Source of the DNA: Bryopsis sp. KO-2023
Taxonomy: Eukaryota; Chlorophyta; Ulvophyceae; Bryopsidales; Bryopsidaceae
Length of the DNA: 64,000 nt
Reading direction: 5' to 3'
Assembly (NCBI GenBank): GCA_030272585.1
Contig: BSYQ01000003.1
Location: forward strand, 682,001-746,000
In this document: positions 11,782-23,100 of the stretch, in pieces
Layout of the letters: each line of letters starts with the position of its first letter
Numbering within the stretch: the first letter of the stretch is position 1
The notes under the pieces: generated by a model
Database searches by the model: none
The model's input: only the letters and a program-made list of their open reading frames with translations
Told to the model about the DNA's origin: nothing
Made by a program: the position numbers and the translations under genes

Positions 11782-12376
11782 ACCACTCCCCCCCCCATCA
11801 AGTGCGCGTCCCGAGCACCACGTATATGAGAGGAGATCAGTTTACACAACCCAAGTCACCCCGAACCTTTTTACATGCCAAAAATGTTTGTGTTCAAAAA
11901 CAAACAAGGTTCTTATCGGTCCATCCGACACTGGTCCCCTTGACCACTGTTACCTTGAGATCCAACAACCAAACAAAACCCCTGGATCCAATAATCAAAA
12001 CAAAAGAAACCCCTGGATCCAATAATGTCTGCAAAATCGATATAGTTCCCTGTTACCTTAGAAAGAAAAGTAAGGTAACCTCTGGATCCCAGCCTGGATC
12101 CACTCAAATGTTTGATTCTGAACACCCAAATAACCCAAATTGATACTTCAATAAAACAGGAAATCATAACCAGATCAAAAACAGAACTCCCTCATGGTTC
12201 CACAGAAAATGGATGGTATGCAAAATAAAACAAATCCCAAACTGACTGTTGGGTCCATCCAAACAGGTATAGCAAATATGAATCAAAAACTGGTCCCAGT
12301 CCAGAAAGTTTATAACCAAAAGAAAACAAACACACCAATCACTCCACTGGTCCCAACAGGTTAGACCTGTTGTAAC
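11782..12376 (-). other. Element A 3' untranslated region
   Basis: Non-coding between the accessory ORF and the 3' LTR. It contains two near-copies of a cccctggatccaataat motif (about 11980-12027) and the purine tract adjacent to the LTR. Confidence 0.6.
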
Positions 12377-13573
12377 TCATTTCTGGCCACGACTGCGAAG
12401 TCGCGTTCTGGGACCTTGGATCGCCTGCGTTTGCTGCGAAGATCCTCCTGAGTGCTCTCCACGCTGCTCCTGGGTCCGTTCCTGCGTTTGCTCCGTTGAT
12501 ACCGCTCCCTGTGAAGTTCCTCTCGCTTGTCGATTCCCAACGGGATCCACCCCAACGGCCTTGAGGTAAGCCGCGTTCCAGTCGCGCAGCTGCTTTTTGC
12601 TTTTCCCGGTCCAGAGCGGGAGAACGTCTTTTTGGCACATGGGGCAACTCGGGAACGGGTTACCCCATTGCGGCACAAGTTCAACCGCGCCCTGGACCGG
12701 GTCTGCCGAATTGGCTAGCAGTTGCGCCGTTGTCGGGGTGAGGCCCTGCTCGTAGAATTTAGCGGCTCGCACGGCGATGCGATATCCCGCGTGGTGGGTC
12801 CGGCACACGAGGTGGTTGCGGGGGCATAGGATCTGGTCCGTTTGACGTGGGACCGTTCGCGTAACCCCACACGCAATGCAACTAAATGGGGCTACGACGC
12901 TCGGTGCTGTTGGTGACGTCGGGATACTGGGAGACGGTGCGAGACCAGGTGGAACGATGGCAGGCTCGGACTCGGTAGTGGGTGGTCGCGAAGGGGGGTT
13001 CACGTCCATCTTACTTTCAGTCCCGTAAAGAGAGTCCCATTCCTCTTGATCTGTATCCACCATTTCTTCGACGGCACCTTCCTCACTTCCGATATCTCCC
13101 TCACTCAGATCCACCTCCGTAGCTTCGTCCAGTATGAAGGAGCTTCGACGCAACACCTTGTTACGACGTCTGGTGGTTTTCCACTTCGGGGGCTCATCCA
13201 TTTCTTCGTCAGATGGTTGCTCTGACTGTCCCCCTTCTGCCTCTTTGGCTCGATCCGTTTCCCTTCCGCGCATCTGATCAATTCCCTCTGCGTCTGCGAC
13301 GCTCAGCTGTTTCAACGTTCCTTCCAGAACTCCTATTGCCTTCTCTATCCCTGTAACCATTTCCGCCTCACGGTTCCGTCCCCATTTTCGCGCGTCCCCT
13401 TCTGCTTCCTTCCTAGCGTTCGCCAGTGCCTCCTTTGTAGCGGCTAGTTCATTCTCAAGCTGCTGAATCCTTTCTTTTTGTGCCGCTACCGTGGCCTGTA
13501 ACCTCTTTGTCTCCTCAGTGAACGCTGCATTTAACGCATCAAGGGCGCTGGAGACAGGAGTCGGTGCAGCCAT
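12377..13573 (-). CDS. Element A accessory protein with coiled coil and RING-like Cys/His finger
   Basis: A 398-residue ORF downstream of pol, a place where most Ty3/gypsy elements have nothing. Residues about 8-65 look like a coiled coil (heptads rich in Glu, Lys, Gln and Leu). Residues about 120-200 are very acidic. Near residue 235 there is C-I-A-C, then 14 residues, C-P-R-N-H-L-V-C-R-T-H, about 49 residues, and C-P-M-C. This spacing resembles a RING finger (C-x2-C-x14-C-x3-H-x2-C-x2-H...C-x2-C), with His at the sixth position. The C-terminus is Gln- and Arg-rich. A ubiquitin-ligase-like or nucleic-acid-binding role is only a guess. It could be a captured host gene or a lineage-specific retroelement gene. 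Confidence 0.7.
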   Translation of the reverse strand: MAAPTPVSSALDALNAAFTEETKRLQATVAAQKERIQQLENELAATKEALANARKEAEGDARKWGRNREAEMVTGIEKAIGVLEGTLKQLSVADAEGIDQMRGRETDRAKEAEGGQSEQPSDEEMDEPPKWKTTRRRNKVLRRSSFILDEATEVDLSEGDIGSEEGAVEEMVDTDQEEWDSLYGTESKMDVNPPSRPPTTESEPAIVPPGLAPSPSIPTSPTAPSVVAPFSCIACGVTRTVPRQTDQILCPRNHLVCRTHHAGYRIAVRAAKFYEQGLTPTTAQLLANSADPVQGAVELVPQWGNPFPSCPMCQKDVLPLWTGKSKKQLRDWNAAYLKAVGVDPVGNRQARGTSQGAVSTEQTQERTQEQRGEHSGGSSQQTQAIQGPRTRLRSRGQK

Positions 13574-13884
13574 TTCGAACGAGAACGAAGGAACAGTAGT
13601 TGTTTGTCGGGGTTTGCAGTAGCGAGTCGGAAACAGAAACCAAAGTGCGCTTGGTGTACGGTTCCTTGTCTTCGCGCTTCGTTTTATCGTCGTTCCCGGT
13701 TCCAGATCCAGTACGTCTGTACAGCCACGCCTTCCTCGGATCGTGTAGTCAGCTGGGAGTTACCTCAGGACTGAGATGATGTTTCCCCGTTAAAGCTGTC
13801 CCATACCAGCCGGGGTTGGATCATTCTCGGTCCGTCTCCATTTGGATCCAACTCCCCCATCGCTGGCTCCAATGCGATCCGGTC

Positions 13885-16800
13885 TCAGTTATGGCCATGT
13901 TTGGCTGAGTTTTTCCTTTCGAACTCAGCTAACAATTCTGCACAGTGTTCCAGATGTGCAACCGGTTCCCATGTGGCCTCATGGGTCGGATAACCCTTCC
14001 ATAGTACCAGGTACCTCTTTCTTTTTCCAGCTCCCTTGGATCGTAGAACCGTCTCCACTTCGAATTCCTCGGCTCCAGTTAGTTCGTCCACCAGAGCCGG
14101 TCCTGGAGGATCGTCCCTCTTGAATTCCTCGGAACGTATATACTCCTTGAGTTTGGAGACGTGGAAGGTTGGATGGAGTCGCCATGTTTCTGGTAGATCA
14201 ATGCGGTAGGCCACCGGTGATATCACTTTGGTCACCTTGAATGGCCCGATGAACCGTCTTCGGACCTTGGCTGGAACATGCTTGGTCACGGCCAACGGAA
14301 GATGTGCACTTCGTAGGCACACTTCTTGGCCCACTTGGAACTCCACGTGCCTCCTTTTCTTGTTGGCTACTTGGCACATTTGCTCCTGGGCGGCGTGGTA
14401 GTTCTTCTTCGCGTCCATCAAATCGTCCCGCATTCGGTCCACCATGGCTTCTGCGGCCTCAACATTGCTCTTGGGCCGGTCCAACTCCAATCCCTTCGGG
14501 TGCTGGCCGTACATAAGATAGAACGGCGTGTACTTGGTACTGGCGTTGATCGAGTTATTCGCTGCAAATTCTGCCGTGCTCAGGTAGTCGCTCCACTTCT
14601 CCGGCCTGGCCTCAATATAGGGCCGAAGGAAGTTCTCCAGGGTCCGGATCGTTACTTCACTCTGGCCATCCGACTGTGGATGGTGAGCAGTCGACATCCG
14701 CAGATCCGTTCCTACGAGCCTGAACAGTTCCTTGTAGAACTGGCTCGTGAACCGTGGATCGCGATCCGAAACGATCACTTCGGGTATCCCTGAGGTAGGG
14801 AACACCTGGGATAGAAACAACTCGGCATACTCCTTTGCCGATACCTCCTTGGTACATGGCACGAACTTGCACATTTTTGTGAGCCGGTCCACAAAGACAG
14901 CTACAGCGGTATACCCATTCGATTTCGGCAAATCGGTCACAAGGTCCGTTGTCAGCTGTTCCCACTTATATGTCGGAACGGGAAGCGGATTCAGCAATCC
15001 TTTGGGCTTCGCGTTCTCGGTCTTCATCACTTGGCATGTGGGGCACGAGCGGACATAGTCGGTCACGGTTCGTCTCCAACCGCGCCACCAATATCTTCGG
15101 CTCACGAGCTCGGCCGTCCTGGCCACTCCTGGATGTCCCGCCATCGGAACATCGTGGTGATCGTGCAACACCACTTGTCGTTTTGTGGTAGGGACCACTA
15201 GTTTTGGGTCCACTCCTGGTTCGGTTTGATATAAAAGCATTCCCGGTTCGGTCCGAGAATACCCGGGTACATGTCGTCCTTGGTCCAGTTGGTCCAGAAT
15301 ACGCTTCAAAGTAGGGTCATCAGTGGTCGCTTGCGTCCATTCCTGCGCCTCCCCGGGCGAAATTTTGGCCTCCAAAATTGCATTCAACTTGAGCTGAGGC
15401 TTGCGTGACAATGCATCAGCCACCACATTGGATCGGCCCGGGAGGTAGACGATCTTCGGCATAATAGACTGAAAATACCCCGCCTTCAACCAGCGGGTTT
15501 GGGTCCGAGACAGGACCCGTTGCTGGAGGAAATGTGTAGCGGGTTGGTGGTCCGTGTAGACAGTGGTCCCTTTCGGCGCTCCTTCGAGATAATGGCGCCA
15601 TTGAGCCAAGGCATAGGAAATGCCCAAAAGCTCCCTTTCATAGGCCGAGTACTTCTGTTCGGCCGAGTTGAGGGACCTACTGAGGAACGCCACCGGTTGA
15701 AGTCCATCGTCAGCCTCCTGCATCAATGTGGCTCCCAGCGCAAAATCCGAAGCATCCGTGACAACTACATATGGCTTGTCCGGATCCGGTATCAGCAGGA
15801 CCGGAGCCGTCGTCAGACTTTCCTTCAGGGCTTCAAAAGCTGCCTTCTGCTCGGCTCCCCATTCCCATGGCTGGTCCTTCTTCACAAGCTTCTGGATCGG
15901 CGCCGCTACCTTCGAAAACTGTCGAATGAAGCGACGGTAATACGAAACCATCCCCAGAAAACTTCGGACCTCAGGAACAGAGGTCAGCGGCTCCCAATCC
16001 CGGATCGCCTGGACCTTGGACCGATGCGGCGAGATTCCATTCGCCGAGATCCAATGGCCCACAAAATCCAACTCCTTCACGGCGATAGAACACTTCGATG
16101 CCTTCGCGTACAGGTTGTGCTCCGCTAGCTTGTCCAATACCAAGCGTAGGTGCTCCGCATGCTCCTCCTCGTTCTTGCTGTAGACTATGATGTCATCGAG
16201 GAACACGACCATGAACCGGTCATGGAAATCCCGGAACAGGTCGTTTATCATAGCCATAAACTGCGGAGGGGCGTTTGTGAGCCCAAATGGCACCACCTTG
16301 TACTCGTAGTGTCCGTACCGGGTCCGGAACGCTGTCTTCTCCTGGTCCTCAGGCCGGATCGGCATCTGCCAGTAGCCGGATCGCAGGTCCAACCGGCTAA
16401 ACACCTTAGCTCCCTGTAGTCGGTCCAATAGCTCCTCGGGTAGCGGTAGTGGATAGCGGTTCTTGATGGTCCTCTGGTTGAGCCAGCGGTAGTCGATGCA
16501 AAAGCGAAGGCCACCGTCCTTCTTGTTAGCGAAGAGGACCGGTGCGCCCCATGGACTCTTGGAGGGCCGGATCAACTCCCGGTCCAACATGTAGTCCAGC
16601 TGTTTACGGACCTCCTGAAGCTCCGCCGGAGATAGTTTATACATGGGACGAAAGATTGGCTTCGTCCCCTCCTCAACTTTGATCTCGAACTCGTGCCCGT
16701 TTCGGACCGGTGGTGGTCCCTTGGGCAGATCCGAGGCAAATACTCTCCGATAGCTCTCCAGTAGGTTCGTAATCTTTCGAGAGGTGTCCTCCCGAATCAG

Positions 16801-17820
16801 TCGCTCCACATCGTCCTTATGATGTCCGTCTTCTGGCTCCACTTCCGTAACTACCACCATCAAAGCTCCACAATCGTTGGACCGTATCCCTCGCCAAACG
16901 TTGGTGGCGGATGTCGGTTCCAATCCCCCAATACTCATGACCTCAGTTGGCTTTGGCTGAGTTGAAATAGCTAATGGTAATGATAGTTGGCTCCGGCCCC
17001 GACGAACCTTAATGGTCCGAGTGCGAAAACACAAATCGGGGTTTTCCGCAACCAACCATGGAATTCCCAATATCATTTCATATGCCATTCCAGGGAACAA
17101 GTGGAAATCGGACACAAAATTAACTGATCCGGACCGGAACTGTAACCGGTCCGCTCGTCCTGTAACCTGTTTCCTGGAACCATCTGCCATAACCAAAGTC
17201 CGTTGTTCGGGGAAAACCTTTACACCCACTTTCTCCACTACTTCCTTCGAAAGGTAATTTTCCCAACTGCCCGAATCGACATAAGCCACTACTGGCACGT
17301 CATTAATAAAAACCCGAATTTCAAACCCCGTAAAACGACTATTCTTGCCGGCCCCGCCGGTCTTAGCTAAAAAAGAAAAATTGTCGGCCGTCGCAGAACC
17401 GGTCCGACTAAGTGCCTGCCCTAGCACTTCCCCATCCACCTCGGTAGCTCCTTGACCTTTCCCTGGTTCAAGTGATGCATCACGCTCCGAGTGGTCCGAT
17501 GGCCCCACGGGCTGTTCTTGCCCTTGACCGTCGGTGGCTCCTCTCAAGGGTCCCGTCCCTGGTGACCCGGTCCGCACATCTGCTGTATCTTGGGGACTGT
17601 CTTGCGGACTGGAGCTGTGTTTCGGTTCTTCCGGCTGGTCTTTCCAGCGTACTCTTTTTTCCCTTTGCCCTTGATCTCCCGGATCGCTGGCCTCATCACC
17701 ACCCGTTTCCTGGTCCAAGGCTGGTGGTCCTGCGCCTCGGACCTTCAATTTACTGATCTCTTGGCGTCGGACAGTTTCGGACAATATCGCACTCCATGGT
17801 TGCCTCCACAGAGATAACAC
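13885..17820 (-). CDS. pol: Element A pol polyprotein with protease, RT, RNase H, integrase and chromodomain
   Basis: 1311 codons, open throughout. The protease motif near residue 180 is D-S-G-S instead of the usual D-T-G-A. Reverse transcriptase has [10 protein letters not shown] near 441 and V-F-L-D-D near 538. RNase H starts with V-T-D-A-S-D near 687. Integrase has the H-H-C-C zinc site near 888-930 (C-P-T-C-Q) and catalytic D, D and E near 976, 1020 and 1055 (F-V-D-R, S-D-R-D-P, S-E-V-T-I). The last 55 residues form a chromodomain (Y-L-V-L-W-K-G-Y and A-T-W-E-P), typical of chromoviruses and used to target heterochromatin. The ORF overlaps the gag end by 76 bases in the -1 frame; no classic slippery heptamer was found there. 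Confidence 0.95.
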   Translation of the reverse strand: MLSLWRQPWSAILSETVRRQEISKLKVRGAGPPALDQETGGDEASDPGDQGQREKRVRWKDQPEEPKHSSSPQDSPQDTADVRTGSPGTGPLRGATDGQGQEQPVGPSDHSERDASLEPGKGQGATEVDGEVLGQALSRTGSATADNFSFLAKTGGAGKNSRFTGFEIRVFINDVPVVAYVDSGSWENYLSKEVVEKVGVKVFPEQRTLVMADGSRKQVTGRADRLQFRSGSVNFVSDFHLFPGMAYEMILGIPWLVAENPDLCFRTRTIKVRRGRSQLSLPLAISTQPKPTEVMSIGGLEPTSATNVWRGIRSNDCGALMVVVTEVEPEDGHHKDDVERLIREDTSRKITNLLESYRRVFASDLPKGPPPVRNGHEFEIKVEEGTKPIFRPMYKLSPAELQEVRKQLDYMLDRELIRPSKSPWGAPVLFANKKDGGLRFCIDYRWLNQRTIKNRYPLPLPEELLDRLQGAKVFSRLDLRSGYWQMPIRPEDQEKTAFRTRYGHYEYKVVPFGLTNAPPQFMAMINDLFRDFHDRFMVVFLDDIIVYSKNEEEHAEHLRLVLDKLAEHNLYAKASKCSIAVKELDFVGHWISANGISPHRSKVQAIRDWEPLTSVPEVRSFLGMVSYYRRFIRQFSKVAAPIQKLVKKDQPWEWGAEQKAAFEALKESLTTAPVLLIPDPDKPYVVVTDASDFALGATLMQEADDGLQPVAFLSRSLNSAEQKYSAYERELLGISYALAQWRHYLEGAPKGTTVYTDHQPATHFLQQRVLSRTQTRWLKAGYFQSIMPKIVYLPGRSNVVADALSRKPQLKLNAILEAKISPGEAQEWTQATTDDPTLKRILDQLDQGRHVPGYSRTEPGMLLYQTEPGVDPKLVVPTTKRQVVLHDHHDVPMAGHPGVARTAELVSRRYWWRGWRRTVTDYVRSCPTCQVMKTENAKPKGLLNPLPVPTYKWEQLTTDLVTDLPKSNGYTAVAVFVDRLTKMCKFVPCTKEVSAKEYAELFLSQVFPTSGIPEVIVSDRDPRFTSQFYKELFRLVGTDLRMSTAHHPQSDGQSEVTIRTLENFLRPYIEARPEKWSDYLSTAEFAANNSINASTKYTPFYLMYGQHPKGLELDRPKSNVEAAEAMVDRMRDDLMDAKKNYHAAQEQMCQVANKKRRHVEFQVGQEVCLRSAHLPLAVTKHVPAKVRRRFIGPFKVTKVISPVAYRIDLPETWRLHPTFHVSKLKEYIRSEEFKRDDPPGPALVDELTGAEEFEVETVLRSKGAGKRKRYLVLWKGYPTHEATWEPVAHLEHCAELLAEFERKNSAKHGHN

Positions 17821-18515
17821 GACATTTGTCCCCTGCCGCCGCCTCCTGGATTCCCTCTTCCGCCTTGTCGGCCTCCAGTGCCACGGCCTCTGCCTCGGCC
17901 TCCGCCTCCTCGGCCACGGCCACGGCCACGGCCTCGGTCTCCAATGGCTCCAAGTCGGTCCTCACGCGGTCCATCGCCAATGCTGTTGACTCGGCTTCGT
18001 CGGTTCCATCTTGGTCTGCCTCCTTGGCCCCTGGCACCGGAATGTGGATGTAGGGTCCGGACACCGTCGAGTCGTTCAGCCATTTCAATCGCTTCCTGCA
18101 CATCCCCTCGCACGAATCCAGCGATAGTAGTGCGAAGAGGGTCTCGTAACCCAGCGACGAACGTCGAAAACATCTCCGCCTCCGTCATGTCCGGGATGCG
18201 AAAACAAATGTGCTGGAACCGGCGCACGTAGTCACGCACGGTCCCTCCCTGCTTGAGGCCACGTAGCTCGGTCCGGGCCCGTTCCGTCGAAGTCGTAGGC
18301 TCAAATTGGCGTCGTGCCTCCGTTGCCCACTCTTGCCAATCAGCGAAGGGTTGGCGTCTCCCCTCAGCCATGCGAAGCTCCTGCAAGTTCATCCAACGCG
18401 AGGCCGCTCCTCCAACGTGGGCCGACAGCACTCGGATCCACTGGACCTCAGGGACATCTTGGGCCCGCAACCACCTGCCCATCTGCATAACCCACTCGGT
18501 GACGGACACATCGTG
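17745..18515 (-). pseudogene. gag: Element A gag, C-terminal piece
   Basis: The C-terminal part of gag, cut at its left-hand join by element C. It holds a capsid-like helical region (E-W-V-M-Q-M-G-R-W-L, then Y-V-R-R-F-Q-H-I-C-F), an Arg-Gly-rich segment, and a zinc knuckle [13 protein letters not shown]. That knuckle is C-x2-C-x3-H-x4-C, one residue shorter than the standard C-x2-C-x4-H-x4-C. The stop is at 17745. With 43988-45349 and one copy of the 6-bp duplication removed, gag would be 708 codons plus stop, in frame. Confidence 0.9.
18510..18515. repeat. Target site duplication of element C, left copy
   Basis: atcgtg occurs immediately before the outer LTR end here and immediately after the other end at 43988-43993. 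It is six bases, one more than the five seen for elements A and B. Confidence 0.88.
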
Positions 18516-19052
18516 TGTAACCACAAATAGGGTAACCTTGACCGCTGGGGTCACCCCTGCAGCCGTACTTAACGGTGGTGATGGCGTTTCTGCAGAACGG
18601 GAACGGCGGAAGTGGGGACAGCCCCTCTTGAGGTTGATCACACGGCCTTTGCAAGGCACCTTACTCAGGACTCTTCACACAAGCTTTCTTACAACAATCA
18701 ATAAAGGTCCAAACTCGAATAAACACAAAAACCTCACCCAGAATGTCCAATAACCTAAGATCAGCCATTAAATAGGCTGCCGCCTGACTCACCCTAGTCC
18801 CACTGATCACCTAGGATCCCACCTACTGATGGGGACTACCTAACCTATCAAGCCTAGCTGATCTTCCTAACCTCCCTCAATCCCTTCCCTTAGTCTCTAC
18901 CCCTAGGACCGTCCAACCTCGTCATTTCCGCAGCTGGACTGCTTCTTCCAGACTGTGGCTGGACTGTCCTAACTACCCCTCCTCTACCCGATAGCACTCT
19001 GGCCTTGACCAGTGTGACGAAAACGGTGGAGGCGACGTGGTTTGGGGTTACA
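18516..19052 (-). repeat. Element C outer 3' LTR (LTR1, 537 bp)
   Basis: Begins TGTAACCAC and ends GGGGTTACA on the plus strand. It carries seven terminal bases (TGTAACC) that are absent at the PBS-side ends of the other two LTRs, and otherwise matches them. Confidence 0.9.
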
Positions 19053-20108
19053 GCTGTAACCACTCCCCTCCTCCCTGAACTTTTGTCCCCAAAAGTTTTA
19101 ACATCCCCTCCCCTCTTTTCTGAACTGTTTCTGTGTCTAGACTTCCATTTTCAAGATAACTGGGGTCAGAACTGTTGGAGAAGTGGTGAATAGAAAGACC
19201 TAACTGCCTATTCAACCACTAAGTCCGCAGATGCAGTGTCCCCAGTACTACAGAACAAGTGCTAAGTGTCAGTATGTTGGGATCCAAAATAAAAGTTTTT
19301 TTTTTTTTTTTTTTTTTTCAATTATCACTTTCTGCACAACAGGAAAAATGTCTGTTAACCTTGATAACACAAGCACAACACAATCCACAGCTGTTCTGTC
19401 AGCTTGCTCACTTCATCCCTAGAAATACTGAGCAACCTACCTTCTCAACCAGTAGGCTTGTTCTCTTTTTTTTTTTTTTTTTTTTCAGGTCCAATAACCA
19501 GAGGTTTATGTTTGTTTATCCCCCCCCCCCCCCCCCTTTTCATGCCTTCCCCCAAAAAGATACCTAACCCATCAGACACCCACTCCTGCCACAGTGTTTT
19601 ACTGCCTGCCCACTTCAGCAGCAGACAGTCTGATCTCTAACCCTCATAGCAACTTGAAATCATGTATCAAAAAGATTTAAGAAAGAACCCTGACCTCTGA
19701 ACTCGTACTCCCTCTTCCTCACTTCCTTTTCTTTTCCATTCTTACTGGTCCAATCCAGTTCAGCTACTACTTTTCTTTGAGAAGGCTGTCTCTATAGCCA
19801 TTCTCATGAAAACCAATAAAACAAAAACAAAAACAATAAAAGCAAAAACAAAAAGTCATCAAAAAGAGAGCCCTGAACTCTGAACTCTTACTCTCTCTTT
19901 CTCACTTCCTTTTCTTTTCCATTCTTCTTGATCCAACCCAGTTCAGCTACTACTTTTCTTTGAGAAGGCTGTCTCCATAGCCATTCTCATGAAAACCAAT
20001 AAAACAAAAACAAATAAAAACAATAAAAACAAAAACAAACAGTCACCCCTCCCCCATTTTCCTTCCTTTTTCTTTTTTTTTTTTTTCCTTTTCACCTTCC
20101 CCCCCTTT
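19053..20108 (-). other. Element C copy 1, 3' untranslated region
   Basis: Non-coding on the element strand after the integrase ORF. It contains long A and G runs (plus-strand T and C runs at about 19299, 19469 and 19522) and two near-copies of a roughly 180-bp unit (about 19690-19850 and 19870-20040) that end in aaaacaaa repeats. The purine tract before the LTR reads GGAGGGGAGTGG on the minus strand. Confidence 0.7.
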
Positions 20109-23100
20109 TTAGGCTGTCGGCGGCGGCGGTGGTGGTGGTGGTGGCGGTCCTCCCTGACCTCCGCGACAGTGCTCCGGCGGCTCTCCTCCTGCTGCTGGAT
20201 CGTCTGGACCTTCGTCTTCTCGGGGCCGCTTGGTTGCGCTGCCTCTCTCCAGGGGGATCTCGTCAGGGAACGGCCGACGGAGCTCGGGGTATCGCCCCCA
20301 CATCTCCGCCGTCAGCGTGCGCCAGTATGCCGTCGTTGGGAAGTTTCTGGCTTCCGCTTCGCATCGCCAGCAGCGATTTTGGAAGACCTCGTCGGCGGTG
20401 ATGCCAGGGCGATACTCCGGGATCCATGAAAGGTCCGCCGCCGGGATGTCCCCCAGCGTGAGTTCGCGTCCGCGGCAGAAGAGGTCGGGGCGCCGCAAGG
20501 CCACGAGGATGGCCAACACATCCTTGGCACACGCTTTCCAGGATTTTCCAAAGCGGTCTCGCGAGCAGTGTCGGTGGTGCCCGGGTGTGTTAGCAAACTT
20601 ACAGGCGGTTGGGATGTACGCGTTGGAGCCGGGCGGTTTTGAACAACGGCTGCAACGCGTACCCATCCCTGGAGTGCCGCCGCCGCTGCTCTGGCCGTGC
20701 TGTCCCTTTCCATCACCCGGTGCTGTTCCGTCTGGGGGCCCTTCGTCCTCGCCAGTCTCCGTATCCGTTCCTGAAAAATCCATGACGATCTTCTTGAGCT
20801 TCCCTTTTCCTGAGGCGAGTCTAGTGGTTGGGCCCTTCCTTGGCGCTCCTCCCTTCGATGCTGGAGTCCCGCTTTGGCTTAATCCCGGGGTATTTCCTGT
20901 GGGAGTTCCTGCTCCGAACGCGAATGGGGCTTGGACATTCTGGAACATCTGGAAGGGGCGTGGTGGCCGAGGTCCCGCCATGGGTGGAGCTGGTGGTCTG
21001 ATTGGCCCTGGTGGCAGCAAGACGAGTTGGGAGGCTGGAGGCACTTCCTCCGTCGTTGGGAGTTCAGCTGGTGGATCCTGGGGTCCTGCTTGCTCCGCTT
21101 GGTGGGCAAACGGAACTGGATCAGGTTCCTCCACACGAGGCTGTGACACCCTCTCCTCCCATCCTCTCCGGTAATGCATCCCAGGCAGCGGCTGGTGTCC
21201 CGCCAACGACCGATCTCTTTCCTCCCTCTGCACCTCCGCCCATTCCTGAGCCGACAGTGGCTGTGGATGTGGTGGGCTTCCTGGGATCACATCAGCTGGA
21301 GCTGGGGGTTCATCTTCTGGTGTTGTTGGCTGCTCCTCCCCCACTTTCTCCCCAGTCCCTGCTTCACCCCCAACCAATCCTGAGCCTTCCCCCACTGTGG
21401 TTTCCTCATGCTGCCCTCCTCCTGTGGCTGCTGTTGCTGCTGTAGCTGCTGTTGCTGCTGTTGATCCCTCCAGACCTCCTTGTCCAGGCTGATGGAGTGG
21501 CTGTTCTCCTGTTAATGTAGCTGTAGCTTCCTCCAAGTCTTCTGGACCCAACTGAGGAGGTGGCTTTCCTCCTTCCCCAATGTCCCCAGCCTTGAGGTTT
21601 TTCACCGTTTTCTTTCGTGGGTGGCTGCTTCGGGGGTGTAGCGATCCTTTTTCCTTCCCCGTCAGTTCCGCGATTCGATCCTTCTGGCGATCCAAGAGGT
21701 CCGCCATCTTCTTCATCCGCCTCCGTTGTTGCTCCCATTGATTCCACGGCACCATGTCGCAGGTAGCCTGCGACCCCTGATCCCGCTGCTCTTCTTCGTC
21801 GGTTTGGGTGGCAACATTCTGGGTTTCCGGCTGGGTCATATGGCTCGCAAGGATCGCCGCAAAGTACGCGGCCACTGCATCAATTTGCAGCTCCACCGGC
21901 AGATTTCGGAAGGTGGCCGGGAGTTCTACTGGTGGAGGTTGTGATGGCCCGGCTGCTGGTAAGGCGATCTCCACCATGGGCTCGCTGACCAACTCCTCCA
22001 CTGTCTCCTCCTCCTGCAATCCATATTCCGCCTCCAAATCTGCTGTATCGAGGCTGCCGGATTCAGCCATGGGTGTGTCGTCATTTCCTTGCCCTGGTTG
22101 ATTTCCGCCACCCCCTTGCGATGACCCACTGCCCCCTCGCTCTGGCTGATCGCCGCCACCCTCACGTGCGCCACCGATTGGCCCTACTCCGCCTCCGCCA
22201 CTACTCAACACGCCGCATATGATGGCCAGGAAACATACGAATCGGAACATGGTCGCTGGGCTCTCGAAAAGTGCAAATTCGTCTAACAATTCGCCGCCGC
22301 TGTCGGGTTTTTCTGCACTTCCGCCACGAGACTCCTCCACGTCCGTCCTCTCAATGAGGCGACACTGTACCCTGTCCACAGTCCATGCATCCCTTGGGGT
22401 CTGACCCACCTTTACCAAATCCCCACGTAATTCCTGGACCATCCATGGCCCCTGATTGAATTCCATCTCCTTGGGGTGGTAGGGGAACCGAGTTGAGCAC
22501 AACATCACCATGTCCCCTACTTTCAGTTCTGCTGGAGCTTTACCCCGCCTGATCGTCTCCCAGAGGTGCCCCAGCTGCTGTTTGACCCTTGCTTTCTGCA
22601 AGGCTCTGGCAATACTCCCCTCCTGAGCTTTCCTCTCCTCATTCATAAACCTCAGGGTGACCTGGCGCTGCAGCTCCACTGCATCTGCCCGGCGTAACTC
22701 CCCTCGCAATTCTGCTAAGCGTTCATTTCGTTTGGTTTTGGTGGAAAACTCCCGGAAAAACAATGCCTTGGCGGGGCTGAGTCCGGTGGAGGTGTGTTCC
22801 CTGGTGTTGATAGCATAAATCACCTCCTGCAGTTTCTCCGGCCATTGGGGCGTGATCCCGCCGCCACACTCCCTCCGCAATAGTTGTTGTATCTCCCGGT
22901 TCATTCTTTCGACCAGCCCATTGGTCTCCGGGTGGTATGGGCGTCCTTTCCTCAACTGGACTCCCCACTGCTGTAGAAGTTCTGCCACCTCTCCTTCGAA
23001 TTCACTCCCGTTGTCTGTGATGATGGAGGCGGGCGGTCCATATGGATGGAACACCGAGGCCTTCAGCCACGCCGCCACCGCAGAACTCCTCTTACTCGTT

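Noticed and set aside
18516..18659. Start of a minus-strand ORF at 18659 joined to gag
   Set aside because: It lies in the element C LTR. The real gag N-terminus is at 43988-45349.
20230..21174. 314-codon plus-strand ORF opposite the integrase extension (also 32697-33641)
   Set aside because: Antisense to a GC-rich low-complexity region of a longer, better supported ORF.
22200..22260. Envelope protein in element C
   Set aside because: The signal-like stretch is there, but I found no second membrane segment or cleavage site, so I did not call it env.
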